From: a virus
Strand: one strand, 5' to 3'
IMG/VR virus record: IMGVR_UViG_3300047668_000825
Location: 1 to 34,133 of that record
DNA length: 34,133 nucleotides
The notes beneath the pieces are model-generated. The model was not told the DNA's origin. It was given only the letters and a program-made list of their open reading frames with translations, and did not search any database. Both the position numbers and the translations under genes were made by a program. Shown one piece after another: positions 7,102-16,592 of the stretch (position 1 is the stretch's first letter; every line of letters starts with the position of its first letter).

Positions 7102-10011
7102 ATGGGAAGCAAATCAGCCCCCAGAGCACCAGATTACACTGGTGCCGCAGAAGCTCAAGGCGCGTCGGCACAATCAAACCTACGCGACCAAACTTACGCA
7201 AACAGACCTAACCAGACTACACCGTGGGGGTCAAGTACGTGGACGCCCGGCACTACCACAGACCCTGCAACTGGCGAGTCTGTAACTTCGTGGAACCAAG
7301 ATATAACCTTGTCCGCAGCAGAACAAGACGCGTTTGATTCACAGTCCCGTATACGCGCCGGTCAATCTGGGGTTGCAGAGTCGCTTTTAGGCCGCGCTGC
7401 TACTTCATTTAGCGAACCGGTGGACTACAGTTCGGCGCCGGCGTGGGGCGCGACGCCTACAATGGACTACCGCGCTCCAAATGCCGCGGTCGGCACTGCG
7501 CCTACAGCGTCTGACGTTATAGTTGGTGGGGTTAGCGGTACCGCACCTAAACTAAACGAATCTGGCGTAGCGTCTAACATTATTGCAGGCACCGGACCTA
7601 CAGTAAACGAATCTGGCGTAGCGTCTAACACTGTTGCAGGTACTGGACCTACACTAAACGAATCTGGCGTAGCGTCTACTGTGGGGCGCGGTACTGGACC
7701 TACACTAAACACCGCCGGTGTATCAACTGACGTAGCTCGTGGTACTGGGCCTACTGCAACTACCGGTCCAAGAACATCTGACTTAGCGCGTGGTACGGGA
7801 GCTTTGGTAAACGCAGCCGGCGTAACATCTGACCTACAGCGTGGTACTGGACCAGACGCTTTTACAGGCCCAAGAACATCTGACCTACAGCGTGGAACTG
7901 GTCCACAGGTGCTCAATGATTTGGTAGCGTCTAACGTACAGCGCGGAATAGGACCCCAGCTGTCAGCTCAAGCGGTAACTTCAGATTTGTTGCGCGGCAA
8001 CGTACCTACATCCAGAGACGCAGCTATAGCGTCTACTAGAGCCTTCGGTAGCGGACCCCAGCAGTCGGGTAGCTCATTGTCCGACGCCCAAGGGTTCGCA
8101 AGCGGCCCCGGTGTGGGAGACATAGCTGGAGTTAATACTAATTTCTCTGGCACTGTGGGCACTAACGTATCTAACGATCTCAGCCAGCAGGCCGTAGACG
8201 CGTCCGGCGCCTATAATTCTGATTTTGCTAATGCACAGTTCCAACGCCAGATGTCGCTTCAGAACCCTCGCATGGAGCGCGAAATGGCAGCGATGGACAC
8301 CCAATTACGTAATCAAGGGCTAGCCCCCGGCAGTGAAGCCTACGATAACGCCATAGGTGACCTACGCGACCAGCAGGGCGAAACACGCTCCCGCGCCGCG
8401 CAGGATGCTATGCGCTTAGGTGCTGAAGAACAAAATCGTCAGTTTGGTAGGGAGTTATCTACACGCGCACAAGGCGCAGCTGAAGTAACGGACGAGTTTG
8501 GGCGTAATTTAAGCGCTGCACAGCAACAAAATGATCAGCGCACGCGTGAGTTTCAAGAAAATCAGCAGCGTGACGCACAGCGTTTTGATAAGGAGCTAAA
8601 AGCCGCAGGTTTTAATGACTCCCAACGCCAGCAGATGGTCCAACAGCGGTTATCAGACAACGAACAACAGTTTTCACAACAGTTGCAAGCGGGACAGTTT
8701 GCTAACAACCAACGTGAAATGGACTTTTCACAGCTATTACGCGGTGAAGACCAGAAGTTCTCGCAGCAGGCTACGTCAGCTAGGATGATGGACGAGCAGC
8801 GTCAATCTGATATTGACCAGCAGCTAGCGACCCGCGGACAACAATTTTCACAACAACTTGGCGCGGGGCAGTTTGCAGAGAGCCAGCGTGAAGCGGATAT
8901 TAATCAACAACTAGCCGCTAGGGATCAACGTTTCAACCAACAGCTAGGCGCGGGTCAATTCGCGCAGAGCCAACGTGAAGCTGACCTTGCCAACCAGTTT
9001 GCCGACCGTGGTCAGCAATATGACCAACAGCTTGGCGCTGGACAGTTTGCACAGAGCCAACGTGCAGATGATTTCAATCAACAACTAGCAAGCCGCGGTC
9101 AACAGTTCGACCAACAGTTCAGCGCAAGCCAGAACGCCGATGCTCAGCGTGAAGCTGATCTTGCTAACCAGTTTGCCGACCGCGGGCAACAGTTCGATCA
9201 GCAACTAGACGCCGGACAGTTCGCGCAAAGCCAGCGTGCAGATGACCTTAACCAACAGCTCGCAAGTCGCGGTCAGCAATACGATCAACAACTTGGCGCA
9301 GGACAGTTTACAGAAAACCAACGTGCAAACGATCTTAACCAGCAACTAGCCAGCCGTGAACAGCAGTTCGGTCAGCAGCTTGGTGCAGGGCAGTACGCTG
9401 ACTCACAGCGCGCAGCTGATCTTAATCAACAGCTAGCCAGCCGTGGGCAACAGTATGACCAACAACTTGGTGCAGGGCAGTACGCTGACTCACAGCGCGC
9501 AGCTGATCTTAATCAACAACTATCTAGCCGCGATCAACAGTACAATCAACAGCTTGGCGCGGGGCGTTTTACTGAGGACCAACGCAACACTGGCTACGCT
9601 CAGCAATTAGCTTCAAATGAGCAGCAGTTTGGTCAAGGCATGGCAAACGCGCAGTTATCTGACAGCCAGCGCAGGGACGAGATAGATGGGCTACTACGCT
9701 ACGGCAATCAAGCGTTCAACCAACAGCTATCAGGGTCAAACTACCAGAACAGTGTGCGTCAGGCTCAAATAGCTGAGCAGTTACAAGGTCGCGGGATGGC
9801 TATAAACGAGATAAACGCGCTACTGTCAGGTAATCAGATTGGTATGCCTAGTATGCCCGGATTTTCTAACGCGCAGCTGGCTGAAAGCACGCAGTACGGC
9901 AACGCTGCTGCTAATCAAGGCCAGTTTTTAAATCAACGGTACTCAACGGCTCTAGGGCCTCTAAACGCAGCGATTGGCGCTACCGGATTAGCAATGGGCA
10001 AACCAGGATAA
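7102..10011 (+). CDS. Large repetitive probable ejection / internal virion protein
   Basis: 969 aa. The N-terminal ~100 residues (GSKSAPRAPDYTGAAEAQG, then NQTTPWGSSTW) mark a podovirus protein family encoded just behind the tail genes and thought to be ejected with DNA. Two separate repeat arrays follow: eleven 17-residue Gly/Thr/Pro units (residues ~146-332) and about thirteen 29-residue Gln-rich helical units (residues ~526-902). The first array is probably extended; the second should form long alpha-helices or a coiled coil. The end is a hydrophobic, Gly/Ala-rich segment (ALGPLNAAIGATGLAMGKPG). The role is inferred: position between tail and two further large proteins parallels T7 gp14/15/16 or P22 gp7/20/16. 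Confidence 0.6.
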   Translation: MGSKSAPRAPDYTGAAEAQGASAQSNLRDQTYANRPNQTTPWGSSTWTPGTTTDPATGESVTSWNQDITLSAAEQDAFDSQSRIRAGQSGVAESLLGRAATSFSEPVDYSSAPAWGATPTMDYRAPNAAVGTAPTASDVIVGGVSGTAPKLNESGVASNIIAGTGPTVNESGVASNTVAGTGPTLNESGVASTVGRGTGPTLNTAGVSTDVARGTGPTATTGPRTSDLARGTGALVNAAGVTSDLQRGTGPDAFTGPRTSDLQRGTGPQVLNDLVASNVQRGIGPQLSAQAVTSDLLRGNVPTSRDAAIASTRAFGSGPQQSGSSLSDAQGFASGPGVGDIAGVNTNFSGTVGTNVSNDLSQQAVDASGAYNSDFANAQFQRQMSLQNPRMEREMAAMDTQLRNQGLAPGSEAYDNAIGDLRDQQGETRSRAAQDAMRLGAEEQNRQFGRELSTRAQGAAEVTDEFGRNLSAAQQQNDQRTREFQENQQRDAQRFDKELKAAGFNDSQRQQMVQQRLSDNEQQFSQQLQAGQFANNQREMDFSQLLRGEDQKFSQQATSARMMDEQRQSDIDQQLATRGQQFSQQLGAGQFAESQREADINQQLAARDQRFNQQLGAGQFAQSQREADLANQFADRGQQYDQQLGAGQFAQSQRADDFNQQLASRGQQFDQQFSASQNADAQREADLANQFADRGQQFDQQLDAGQFAQSQRADDLNQQLASRGQQYDQQLGAGQFTENQRANDLNQQLASREQQFGQQLGAGQYADSQRAADLNQQLASRGQQYDQQLGAGQYADSQRAADLNQQLSSRDQQYNQQLGAGRFTEDQRNTGYAQQLASNEQQFGQGMANAQLSDSQRRDEIDGLLRYGNQAFNQQLSGSNYQNSVRQAQIAEQLQGRGMAINEINALLSGNQIGMPSMPGFSNAQLAESTQYGNAAANQGQFLNQRYSTALGPLNAAIGATGLAMGKPG
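7537..8097 (+). repeat. 51-bp (17-aa) tandem array
   Basis: Eleven consecutive units of 51 bp. The encoded unit is GTGPTLNESGVASNTVA, with GTGP the best conserved part. The first three units are close to each other in DNA and protein; later units diverge, some switching to a TGPRTSDL variant that recurs at alternate positions. Confidence 0.85.
8677..9807 (+). repeat. 87-bp (29-aa) tandem array
   Basis: About thirteen units of 87 bp with the pattern QQLGAGQFAQSQR, then D-[LI]-x-x-Q-[LF]-A, then RGQQ[FY]. Bases 9379-9431 and 9466-9518 are identical over 53 bases exactly one unit apart, which indicates a recent duplication. The last two or three units are degenerate. Confidence 0.9.
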
Positions 10012-10016
10012 CTAAA

Positions 10017-11402
10017 ATGGCTGAAAACTACGGATTTTCACTACCTAATATGCCTGCGCCCTCGGTATCGAGGTCTCTACGTATGACGCCAGAAGAACAA
10101 GAGCGCTTACGCCAACTACAAACGCAGCAGATGCAGCAACCGCCGATGCAGCGGGGGTCGGCTCCTTACATGGCCCCGCAGCCAGCCGAGCTTAGTGCGC
10201 GCGGTGCACTGGACGAGATAGCTATAAACGACGCTACGCGCCAACGCGTAAACGACGATAAGTGGCGCGGTGGCGGTCTTGCCTTGCCCGTAGCAATGGC
10301 GCGTAACTTCATAGGCAAAGACAAACGTGAAGCAGGGTTCCGCGACGAAGAAACGCAGCGTCTTACGCAAGCACGAGCGCTTGAAGACGAAACTAATAGA
10401 CGTCTATATTCTCAAGAGCAAGCGCTAGACTTGCGTGATCGTAACCGTGACGTGTCCGATATGCGGTACACCGAAACAGGTTTAAACACCCGCAGCGATA
10501 ACACTATAAACGCTCAGAATTCGCGTAGCGACGCTGACAGGACAGGTAGAGCAGGCGTAGCTGCGTCGAACCAAATTGCACAAGATGACCGGCAGAACGA
10601 TCAGCAAGAGTTTCTAGCAGGTTCAGAAAATACGAAGCCATACTTTGACCGTAACGGCGGCGTAGTCAACGTCAGGCGTGACCCCGCTACCGGCGCGACG
10701 TTTACCGTAGATAGAGATGGCGTGCGGACACCTATAGATACCAGCACCTTGACCCCTTATGAAAGGCTGCCCGGCGATCCTACGCCACGCGCTGCTGACA
10801 GGACGCGTGCAGAAGAAGTTGACTTATCAGATATAAGCGCACAAATAAACGCATCTACTATGGGCCGCATTTTAAGCTCTCCTGTGTTTGAAGAAGCTAC
10901 AGGAACGTTTGACCCTGAGAGATTTTTAGGTAAAAACATACCTACAACTGAATCAGGTCGCGCTATTCAGTCATTAAACATAGACATGGACGACATGAAG
11001 GTTAATGGCGTAGCTCCAATACTCGGCATAATGGGCGTTAACCCTACTGACAAAGACATGGAGTTAGCGCTAGAGACTATGGTGTCAAGCGGCGACCAGC
11101 CCCGCGCGTGGATAGATTATGTACGTAAAAAGTTCGCCCCGCGAGCTAGGGAAGTGGCCCTTATGAGGCTAGCCTCTGGTGAATCAACTAGAGAGGTAAC
11201 CGTCGAAGAAATAAACGCCGCGTACAGCGCGCTAATGAAGTTAGCTGACGACTCTGAAGCCCGCTTGTACCCTGATGAAGTCGCGGAGGCTGCAATAACC
11301 GAGGGTTTTGACCCCACACAAAAAGTGTCTGACCCTACACGCCTCACACCGGGCGACCGCGCTGCGCGTAGAGCGTACATCCAAAGTTTACTGGGTAATT
11401 AA
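10017..11402 (+). CDS. Probable internal virion / ejection protein 2
   Basis: 461 aa, ATG after AGGATAA five bases behind the previous gene. The first half is very polar, rich in Arg, Gln and Asp, with likely long helices (TPEEQERLRQLQTQQMQQ; residues ~100-170 contain many Arg/Asp pairs). A middle segment resembles small beta units (YFDRNGGVVNVRRDPATGAT). The last 200 residues look globular and helical. No enzyme motif is visible. Placement between two other large proteins and immediate abutment to the next gene suggests an ejected core protein. Confidence 0.5.
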   Translation: MAENYGFSLPNMPAPSVSRSLRMTPEEQERLRQLQTQQMQQPPMQRGSAPYMAPQPAELSARGALDEIAINDATRQRVNDDKWRGGGLALPVAMARNFIGKDKREAGFRDEETQRLTQARALEDETNRRLYSQEQALDLRDRNRDVSDMRYTETGLNTRSDNTINAQNSRSDADRTGRAGVAASNQIAQDDRQNDQQEFLAGSENTKPYFDRNGGVVNVRRDPATGATFTVDRDGVRTPIDTSTLTPYERLPGDPTPRAADRTRAEEVDLSDISAQINASTMGRILSSPVFEEATGTFDPERFLGKNIPTTESGRAIQSLNIDMDDMKVNGVAPILGIMGVNPTDKDMELALETMVSSGDQPRAWIDYVRKKFAPRAREVALMRLASGESTREVTVEEINAAYSALMKLADDSEARLYPDEVAEAAITEGFDPTQKVSDPTRLTPGDRAARRAYIQSLLGN

Positions 11403-13904
11403 ATGGCTGAGCTAACCCCCGAAGAAAAAATAGACCTAGAACTAGAACTAGAGCTAATGGACCTAGCGGACGCTGACGAGCGCGCGCTTAGATCGCCTAA
11501 AAACGCGTCGTTCGGCGCGAAAGCAGCCGAAGTAGGCCGTTCTGTGGTGCGTGGGGCACAAAATTTTATAGTGGAACCTCTTGCGGACCTGACTTGGGAC
11601 GTAGGCACAGCGGCCATACCACGGCTTGGCGACAAGCCTATAGACGTTATAGGACGCACACTCAACGAGCTAAACCCGTTTGGTGAAGCTGATGGCGCTG
11701 ATGTAACTCGACAAGAATTTTACGACCGTCCGTTAATGCAGTCACTTACCCAAGAAAAGCTCGACAGAGGTATAAGTGCGCCTCTGGACGTGGCAAAAAC
11801 TGGTGCTGAGTGGGCGCCGGCGTTAATAAACCCTTCGCAGTCCCTCGCGCGTAACGCAGCTACAGTTGTAGTGGGCGGGGGTGGCGCTGGCGGCGGTGAG
11901 TTGGCAGGCGGCGAGATAGGTGAAGTTATAGGGGGTATAACAGGTGCCGTATTGGGCGCTAAGACGCCAGCGGGCATACAAAATATAATAAAGCGCCTTA
12001 GAGACAAGCTAAACTATTCAAAAGAGCAAGCAGAGCAGGCTGTGGCTACGGTTTTTCGTGAAAACGTAAAAAATATAGACGAGGCACAAACTACGGTTGC
12101 ACAACGTGTCGCGGCAGGCGAGAAGGGCACTACAGGGCAGCTAGCAGGCGATGCAGAGTTATTGAGCATAGAGGCTGGGGCTAATACTTCAGTGCCTGCT
12201 ATCACCGCTCAGAGAACTGCGCGTACTGAGCGCTCAGAACAAATTGCTGATGACGTCCGTGGCGCATTTGGTGAGCTACCTCCTGCACAGTCGGGGCTAC
12301 CACAGGCGCAGGCACAAGCTCAGTCTCAAATAGCTGAGCGGATAGGCGCCTCAGAAGGCCGTTTAAACTTAGCTGTAGAAGCTGAAGCTGATGCGGCACG
12401 TATTGCCGAGGCACAAGGAAGGCGTGTAGCGACTGACACATCTACCGTAGCAGCCAGTGAAGAATTGGCTAGCACGCTGACGACTACACAAGCTAACTAC
12501 GACAAAGTGTATAAAACTCCTATGTGGGAACAGTTTGATGCGTTACGCGGCAAGTCGGGCGCAATAGAGACAGCACCGTTCAAAGCACGTTTAACCAATT
12601 TCGTAAAACGGTTGTCGCCCACAGAACGCAGTGTATTTAACGACTCCTACATGAAGGAGATGAATTTTATAGAACAGTTAAATCCGACTGCCAGACCTTC
12701 CGAAATAGCGTTCCTTGTAAGTCGGTTTAAAACTATTACAGGAAATGCACAGCGTACAGGCAGCACAACAGCTACCGAAAAGTTTTTAACCCAGCTAAGC
12801 GCAGGCATGGAAGACTTACTGTTAGCGAGTCCCGAAGCCGGACCCCTCTATCAGAGCGCGGTGAACGCTACAAAAGCGTCAACTGCTCAGTTCAACCAAC
12901 GTACTGTAGGCGCAGCGCGTAGTGACCCAATAGTAGAAACGCTTGGGCAGCGTCTTGTTAAGCCCGGAGACGCCGGCGCAGCAGCAGCCAACGACCTTGC
13001 GGCGTCACCACCTGAAGTCATAGCGCAAACAGGTGAATACCTGAAAGCCCTTGCCGCACGAGAAGGTTTAAACGCAGCTTTTATAGACAAGTACGAAGGC
13101 TTTTTAAGCGTTTTTCCTGACCAAGCGCTTGTGGCTGAGCTACGCAGCGCGGCCAGCGCAGAGACGGGGCTGGTACAGGCGCGCACAGCGGCCACTGAAG
13201 CGGCTGCTGCCGAAGGCGCAGTACAGACGGGGCTGAATAAGTCGGTCATAGGCGAGTTTGCTACCGAGCCGAATAAAACAATGGCAAACTTGCTAGCAGC
13301 CAAAGACCCCGGTGCGCGTTTAGACGAGCTAATAACCGCAATAGACAATCCCGCCGTTGTGCGTGATGCGTTCAGAGAGTCTTTTGTTGGCTCCATGTCT
13401 ACAAGCACTGGCGGCGTGACCAAAGTAACGCCTAAAGCGGTAGAAGATTTCCAAAGAATGTATCCTACGTTACAGAGACTTTTTGCTGACGCACCAACAG
13501 AGCTTCGTGCTATACAGACTGCTGTGGAGCGTACAAAAGTAGACCTGCTGCGCGAGAGCATACCGGGTACCAAGCTAACCAGCGGGTTAGACGAGCTAGA
13601 TAGCCTCTTGGCGTCAGCTGGTGCAGCTACCGTACTAGAGATGGGCTTTACCGGCACGCACGCGCTAATGGTAGGCGGCGCTATCCGACGACAGATTATG
13701 AGTATGCTTGGTAAAGGTCAAATAGACCCTGCTAAAGCAAAGGTGCTCAGCGACATGGTGGCTAACCCACAAGAATTTTTACGTATTTTAGCGACGGCGC
13801 CGCATACACCAAATATGAGCGTGGCCGACCACATCGGAAGCGCTATTACAGCAATGGCTCAGCCGAGTTTTGTAGGCTTCCAATCAGACATAACTCAAGA
13901 GTAA
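11403..13904 (+). CDS. Probable internal virion / ejection protein 3
   Basis: 833 aa, starting directly after the previous stop (TAA then ATG). Mostly helical, Ala/Glu-rich, with a Gly-rich hydrophobic segment at about residues 150-190 (VVVGGGGAGGGELAGG, then GEVIGGITGAVLGA) that could insert in a membrane, and a second weakly hydrophobic stretch near residue 740-755. Such a glycine-zipper-like segment fits a protein that forms part of a DNA-ejection channel across the host envelope. No lytic transglycosylase motif is seen. The name is inferred from position, size and composition. Confidence 0.55.
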   Translation: MAELTPEEKIDLELELELMDLADADERALRSPKNASFGAKAAEVGRSVVRGAQNFIVEPLADLTWDVGTAAIPRLGDKPIDVIGRTLNELNPFGEADGADVTRQEFYDRPLMQSLTQEKLDRGISAPLDVAKTGAEWAPALINPSQSLARNAATVVVGGGGAGGGELAGGEIGEVIGGITGAVLGAKTPAGIQNIIKRLRDKLNYSKEQAEQAVATVFRENVKNIDEAQTTVAQRVAAGEKGTTGQLAGDAELLSIEAGANTSVPAITAQRTARTERSEQIADDVRGAFGELPPAQSGLPQAQAQAQSQIAERIGASEGRLNLAVEAEADAARIAEAQGRRVATDTSTVAASEELASTLTTTQANYDKVYKTPMWEQFDALRGKSGAIETAPFKARLTNFVKRLSPTERSVFNDSYMKEMNFIEQLNPTARPSEIAFLVSRFKTITGNAQRTGSTTATEKFLTQLSAGMEDLLLASPEAGPLYQSAVNATKASTAQFNQRTVGAARSDPIVETLGQRLVKPGDAGAAAANDLAASPPEVIAQTGEYLKALAAREGLNAAFIDKYEGFLSVFPDQALVAELRSAASAETGLVQARTAATEAAAAEGAVQTGLNKSVIGEFATEPNKTMANLLAAKDPGARLDELITAIDNPAVVRDAFRESFVGSMSTSTGGVTKVTPKAVEDFQRMYPTLQRLFADAPTELRAIQTAVERTKVDLLRESIPGTKLTSGLDELDSLLASAGAATVLEMGFTGTHALMVGGAIRRQIMSMLGKGQIDPAKAKVLSDMVANPQEFLRILATAPHTPNMSVADHIGSAITAMAQPSFVGFQSDITQE

Positions 13905-13917
13905 CGAGGATTACGCA

Positions 13918-15396
13918 ATGCCAAGAGACGCGAGCGGTAACTACACACCACCGGCGGGGAACCCCGTAGCGGCTGGCGCTGTTATAACTACGACATGGGC
14001 CAATCCCACAGTAACAGACATAGGCACTGAGCTTACGGCGTCACTAGACCGAAACGGTCAGGGCGGTATGTTAGCAGGGCTTAAAGCGTTTGCGGGTGTA
14101 GTCACGTTGCCGGGTATTTCGTTTACTAGCGAAGTAACCAGTGGCCTATACTATAACACTACCGCTGACCTACGCTTTTCTGTGCTGGGTGCTGACACTA
14201 CACGCTGGGTAGACGACTCTGCTACCGCTGCGGGGTCACAGGAGCCGTTTGAAATATGGAACGGCTCGGCGTGGGTGAAAGCCTTAAGCACGGGCGGGGC
14301 GGTGACAAGCGTAGGCGGCACAGGCACCGTCAACGGTATTACCCTTACAGGCACTGTTACCTCTACCGGCAACTTGACATTAGGTGGTGCGCTGACTGGA
14401 GTTGACCTAACCTCTCAGGTTACAGGTATTCTACCTGTTGCTAACGGCGGTACAGGCAGTAGCTCTACCACCTTCGTGAACTTAACAACAAACGTAACAG
14501 GTACTCTGCCTGTTGCTAACGGCGGTACAGGCATTACTTCTTTTGGGGCCGGAATAGCTGACTTCCTTGGCACCCCGTCTAGTGCAAATCTTGCTACTGC
14601 TGTAACCGACGAGACTGGCTCTGGTGCTTTAGTGTTCGCTACAAGCCCTACGCTTGTTACCCCTGCTCTTGGCACGCCATCTGCTCTTGTGGCTACTAAC
14701 GCCACGGGCACAGCAGCAGGCCTCACAGCGGGTGTATCAACACTCACTAATGCCCTAAAAAGCGCAACTACAACAGTAAGCGTATCTGGCGCAACGGCCC
14801 CCACAGCGGATCAGGTTCTTACTGCTACAAGTGGAACTGCTGCTACATGGCAAGATGCTGGCGGCGGCGGTGCTTGGACGTTAATTTCGGTAACTGATGC
14901 GTCTGCTTCATCCACAATTGATATCACTGGCATAGATAGCACATACGATGACTATATGATCGTTTGTACAAATTATAGAGCGTCTGCTAGTGAAATACCG
15001 CATATGAGAATGAAAATTGGCGGGAGTTGGCGTACAGATTCAAAATATAAATACTTCCAGTGGGTAGTTAGACCTCAAACAGGCGGTGATGCGTTTTATT
15101 TATATAGTAACGGGACAGATGACCAAAGCACAAGTATCAAGTGGACTGAAGAAAGCGCCAATAGTGCTGGTCAATCAGGCCAGTTTATTCACTACTTTTT
15201 TAATGTTAACTCTACAACTGAATATAAAACTTATCAGGGTAATCATGTGATGTACAGAGGCGCGTTATATACAGGCACTGGTGGTGGTATTTATATCAAT
15301 AATACAGGAGCATTGACAGGCGTTAGGTATTACCAGTCATCTGGCACTATTACAGTCGGCAAATTTAAACTATATGGTTTGCAAAAAGCAACATAG
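13918..15396 (+). CDS. Tail fibre / receptor-binding protein
   Basis: 492 aa. The N-terminal ~125 residues probably attach the fibre to the tail. The centre has beta-fibre repeats of the kind VTGTLPVANGGTG, twice, from DNA copies 75 bases apart (14434-14458 and 14509-14533), and a TPALGTPSALVATNATG motif common in trimeric fibres. From about residue 317 a C-terminal domain begins (GAWTLISVTDAS; IDSTYDDYMIV; ends GKFKLYGLQKAT), seen in many fibre tips and likely to bind the receptor. This domain is visibly more AT-rich than the rest of the gene, suggesting exchange. The following chaperone gene supports the assignment. Confidence 0.85.
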   Translation: MPRDASGNYTPPAGNPVAAGAVITTTWANPTVTDIGTELTASLDRNGQGGMLAGLKAFAGVVTLPGISFTSEVTSGLYYNTTADLRFSVLGADTTRWVDDSATAAGSQEPFEIWNGSAWVKALSTGGAVTSVGGTGTVNGITLTGTVTSTGNLTLGGALTGVDLTSQVTGILPVANGGTGSSSTTFVNLTTNVTGTLPVANGGTGITSFGAGIADFLGTPSSANLATAVTDETGSGALVFATSPTLVTPALGTPSALVATNATGTAAGLTAGVSTLTNALKSATTTVSVSGATAPTADQVLTATSGTAATWQDAGGGGAWTLISVTDASASSTIDITGIDSTYDDYMIVCTNYRASASEIPHMRMKIGGSWRTDSKYKYFQWVVRPQTGGDAFYLYSNGTDDQSTSIKWTEESANSAGQSGQFIHYFFNVNSTTEYKTYQGNHVMYRGALYTGTGGGIYINNTGALTGVRYYQSSGTITVGKFKLYGLQKAT

Positions 15397-15406
15397 GAGG
15401 TAGACG

Positions 15407-15688
15407 ATGACCAGATTCCACACAACCACAGAAGGAAATGTTCCGTTTACTCCTGAAGAAGAAGCGGAATGGGACTCAGAACAAGCAGAGTATGCGGCAA
15501 CTGTAGACGATAGAGCTGCTGCTAAAGTACGCACAGAGCGAGACTCTAAACTGGCCGCTACAGATTGGACTGCATCCACTGACGTTACTATGACGCCTGA
15601 GATGACCGATTACCGTCAAGCCTTGCGCGATGTCCCTGCCCAAGCGGGATTTCCTAGCACAGTAGCATGGCCTACTAGCCCGCAGTAA
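15407..15688 (+). CDS. Tail-fibre assembly chaperone-like protein
   Basis: 93 aa with a strong ribosome-binding site, AGGAGG six bases before the ATG. The C-terminal half carries RDSKLAATDWT, then MTDYRQALRDVPAQAGFP and WP near the end, the signature of the phage tail-assembly chaperone family (Phage_tail_APC type). The first half is acidic and Glu-rich. It stands right after the fibre gene, as usual for proteins that help fibre folding or trimerisation. Confidence 0.8.
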   Translation: MTRFHTTTEGNVPFTPEEEAEWDSEQAEYAATVDDRAAAKVRTERDSKLAATDWTASTDVTMTPEMTDYRQALRDVPAQAGFPSTVAWPTSPQ

Positions 15689-15700
15689 TGGAGCAGTCCT

Positions 15701-15955
15701 GTGACAAAAGAAGAGATGGCGAAGTTGGTCGAGCAGTCGGCAGAGCTAGGCGCACAAAAAGCCTTGAGAAATATTGGACTTGGCAGCGAGGATAAAGAAT
15801 TGCTAACAGATGTCTCAGAGCTTAGATCACTGCTAGATTCTTGGCGATCTGCAAAGCGAACGGTTGGTAAAACTATCGTTCAAGCGTTGACTACGCTGTT
15901 CCTAGCCGCACTCATGGCTGGCGCATATTTCAATGTGTTCACGGATAAACAGTGA
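15701..15955 (+). CDS. Small membrane protein, DUF6127-like
   Basis: 84 aa, GTG start preceded by GGAG. The N-terminus (MTKEEMAKLVEQSAELGAQ, ALRNIGLG) and the LRSLLDSWRSAKRTV segment resemble the DUF6127 family of small phage proteins; a single hydrophobic helix occupies residues ~57-78. The cytoplasmic part is helical. It is the first of four consecutive membrane protein genes that end with a holin, so a role in lysis or in membrane anchoring late in infection is plausible but not shown. Confidence 0.65.
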   Translation: MTKEEMAKLVEQSAELGAQKALRNIGLGSEDKELLTDVSELRSLLDSWRSAKRTVGKTIVQALTTLFLAALMAGAYFNVFTDKQ

Positions 15956-15958
15956 TCT

Positions 15959-16444
15959 ATGATTGGCGAAATAGCTCTACTTATAAAGGGATTGGATACC
16001 GCTTTTAATTTAGTGCAGGCATCCCTGAAGAAGAAAAAGCAAGTCGAGCAGATGGGCGCTGAAATATCAGGGTTCTTTGCCAGTAAGGAAGCTGTTGAGG
16101 ACAAGATTGCCGAAGTTAAAGAGCATGACAAGAATGCTTACATTGGCAGTCCTCTGGAAGAAGCAATCCAGATTCAGAACCAAGAAGACCGCATTGCTAA
16201 TATGATGAAGGAGATAGGCCGCGAGTATTCGCGTCAGGGCAAGACTCCTCAGTGGCAGAAAGTCCAGAAGAATGCAGGGAAAATTCAAAAAGAACGAGAC
16301 TTTAATATTGTGCAGGCTAATCGAAGAAAGGTAATCCAAGACAGAAAAGATGCAGACTTCTATCTGGCTGTAAAACTTATTGCTGGATTAGTTATATTAA
16401 TGGTCGCCATTGCGGGTTTAGTTTTTGCACTCGCACTTAACTGA
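15959..16444 (+). CDS. Coiled-coil protein with C-terminal membrane helix
   Basis: 161 aa, starting three bases after the previous stop with no clear ribosome-binding site, so probably translated by coupling. Residues 1-135 are helical and rich in Lys, Glu and Gln; residues ~137-160 (AVKLIAGLVILMVAIAGL) form one strong transmembrane segment at the C-terminus. There is no signal peptide or lipobox, which argues against an outer-membrane spanin subunit. Found between other small membrane proteins ahead of the holin. Function unknown; a lysis-cassette role is inferred from context only. Confidence 0.6.
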   Translation: MIGEIALLIKGLDTAFNLVQASLKKKKQVEQMGAEISGFFASKEAVEDKIAEVKEHDKNAYIGSPLEEAIQIQNQEDRIANMMKEIGREYSRQGKTPQWQKVQKNAGKIQKERDFNIVQANRRKVIQDRKDADFYLAVKLIAGLVILMVAIAGLVFALALN

Positions 16445-16454
16445 GGAATCCAAA

Positions 16455-16589
16455 ATGGAAATGCTAAAAAATGGTCTAGCAAAGATCGGTGGCCCCGTAT
16501 GGCGGCTGATACAGACAAGCAAGCACCACCACATTGGCGCGGTCATTGTGCTTGTAGTGATAGCCGCTGTCGTGTGGGCAGCTGTTTAA
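16455..16589 (+). CDS. 44-aa single-span membrane protein
   Basis: A short reading frame beginning MEMLKNGLAKIGG after GAGGAAT, ten bases behind the previous stop. Residues ~27-44 (IGAVIVLVVIAAVVWAAV) form one transmembrane helix that reaches the C-terminus; the N-terminal part is basic and amphipathic with three consecutive His. Spacing and ribosome-binding site support a real gene. The stop codon falls inside a GTTTAAAC copy (16584-16591). It could be a holin accessory or antiholin; the sequence does not decide. Confidence 0.6.
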   Translation: MEMLKNGLAKIGGPVWRLIQTSKHHHIGAVIVLVVIAAVVWAAV

Positions 16590-16592
16590 ACT

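Noticed and set aside
7049-7285. Plus-strand frame bridging the GNAT and 969-aa genes
   Set aside because: Wholly overlaps two well-supported genes in another frame and lacks a ribosome-binding site.
7467-7916. 149-codon minus-strand frame with GPVP repeats
   Set aside because: It is the reverse image of the 51-bp repeats in the 969-aa gene; no start signal.
8677-9807. Tandem 87-bp repeats as a CRISPR-like array
   Set aside because: Units are contiguous, coding and without spacers; they encode a 29-aa protein repeat.
12887-13657. 256-codon open frame on the minus strand
   Set aside because: Antisense to the 833-aa ejection-type gene, no ribosome-binding site, Ser/Ala-rich composition of a frame shadow.
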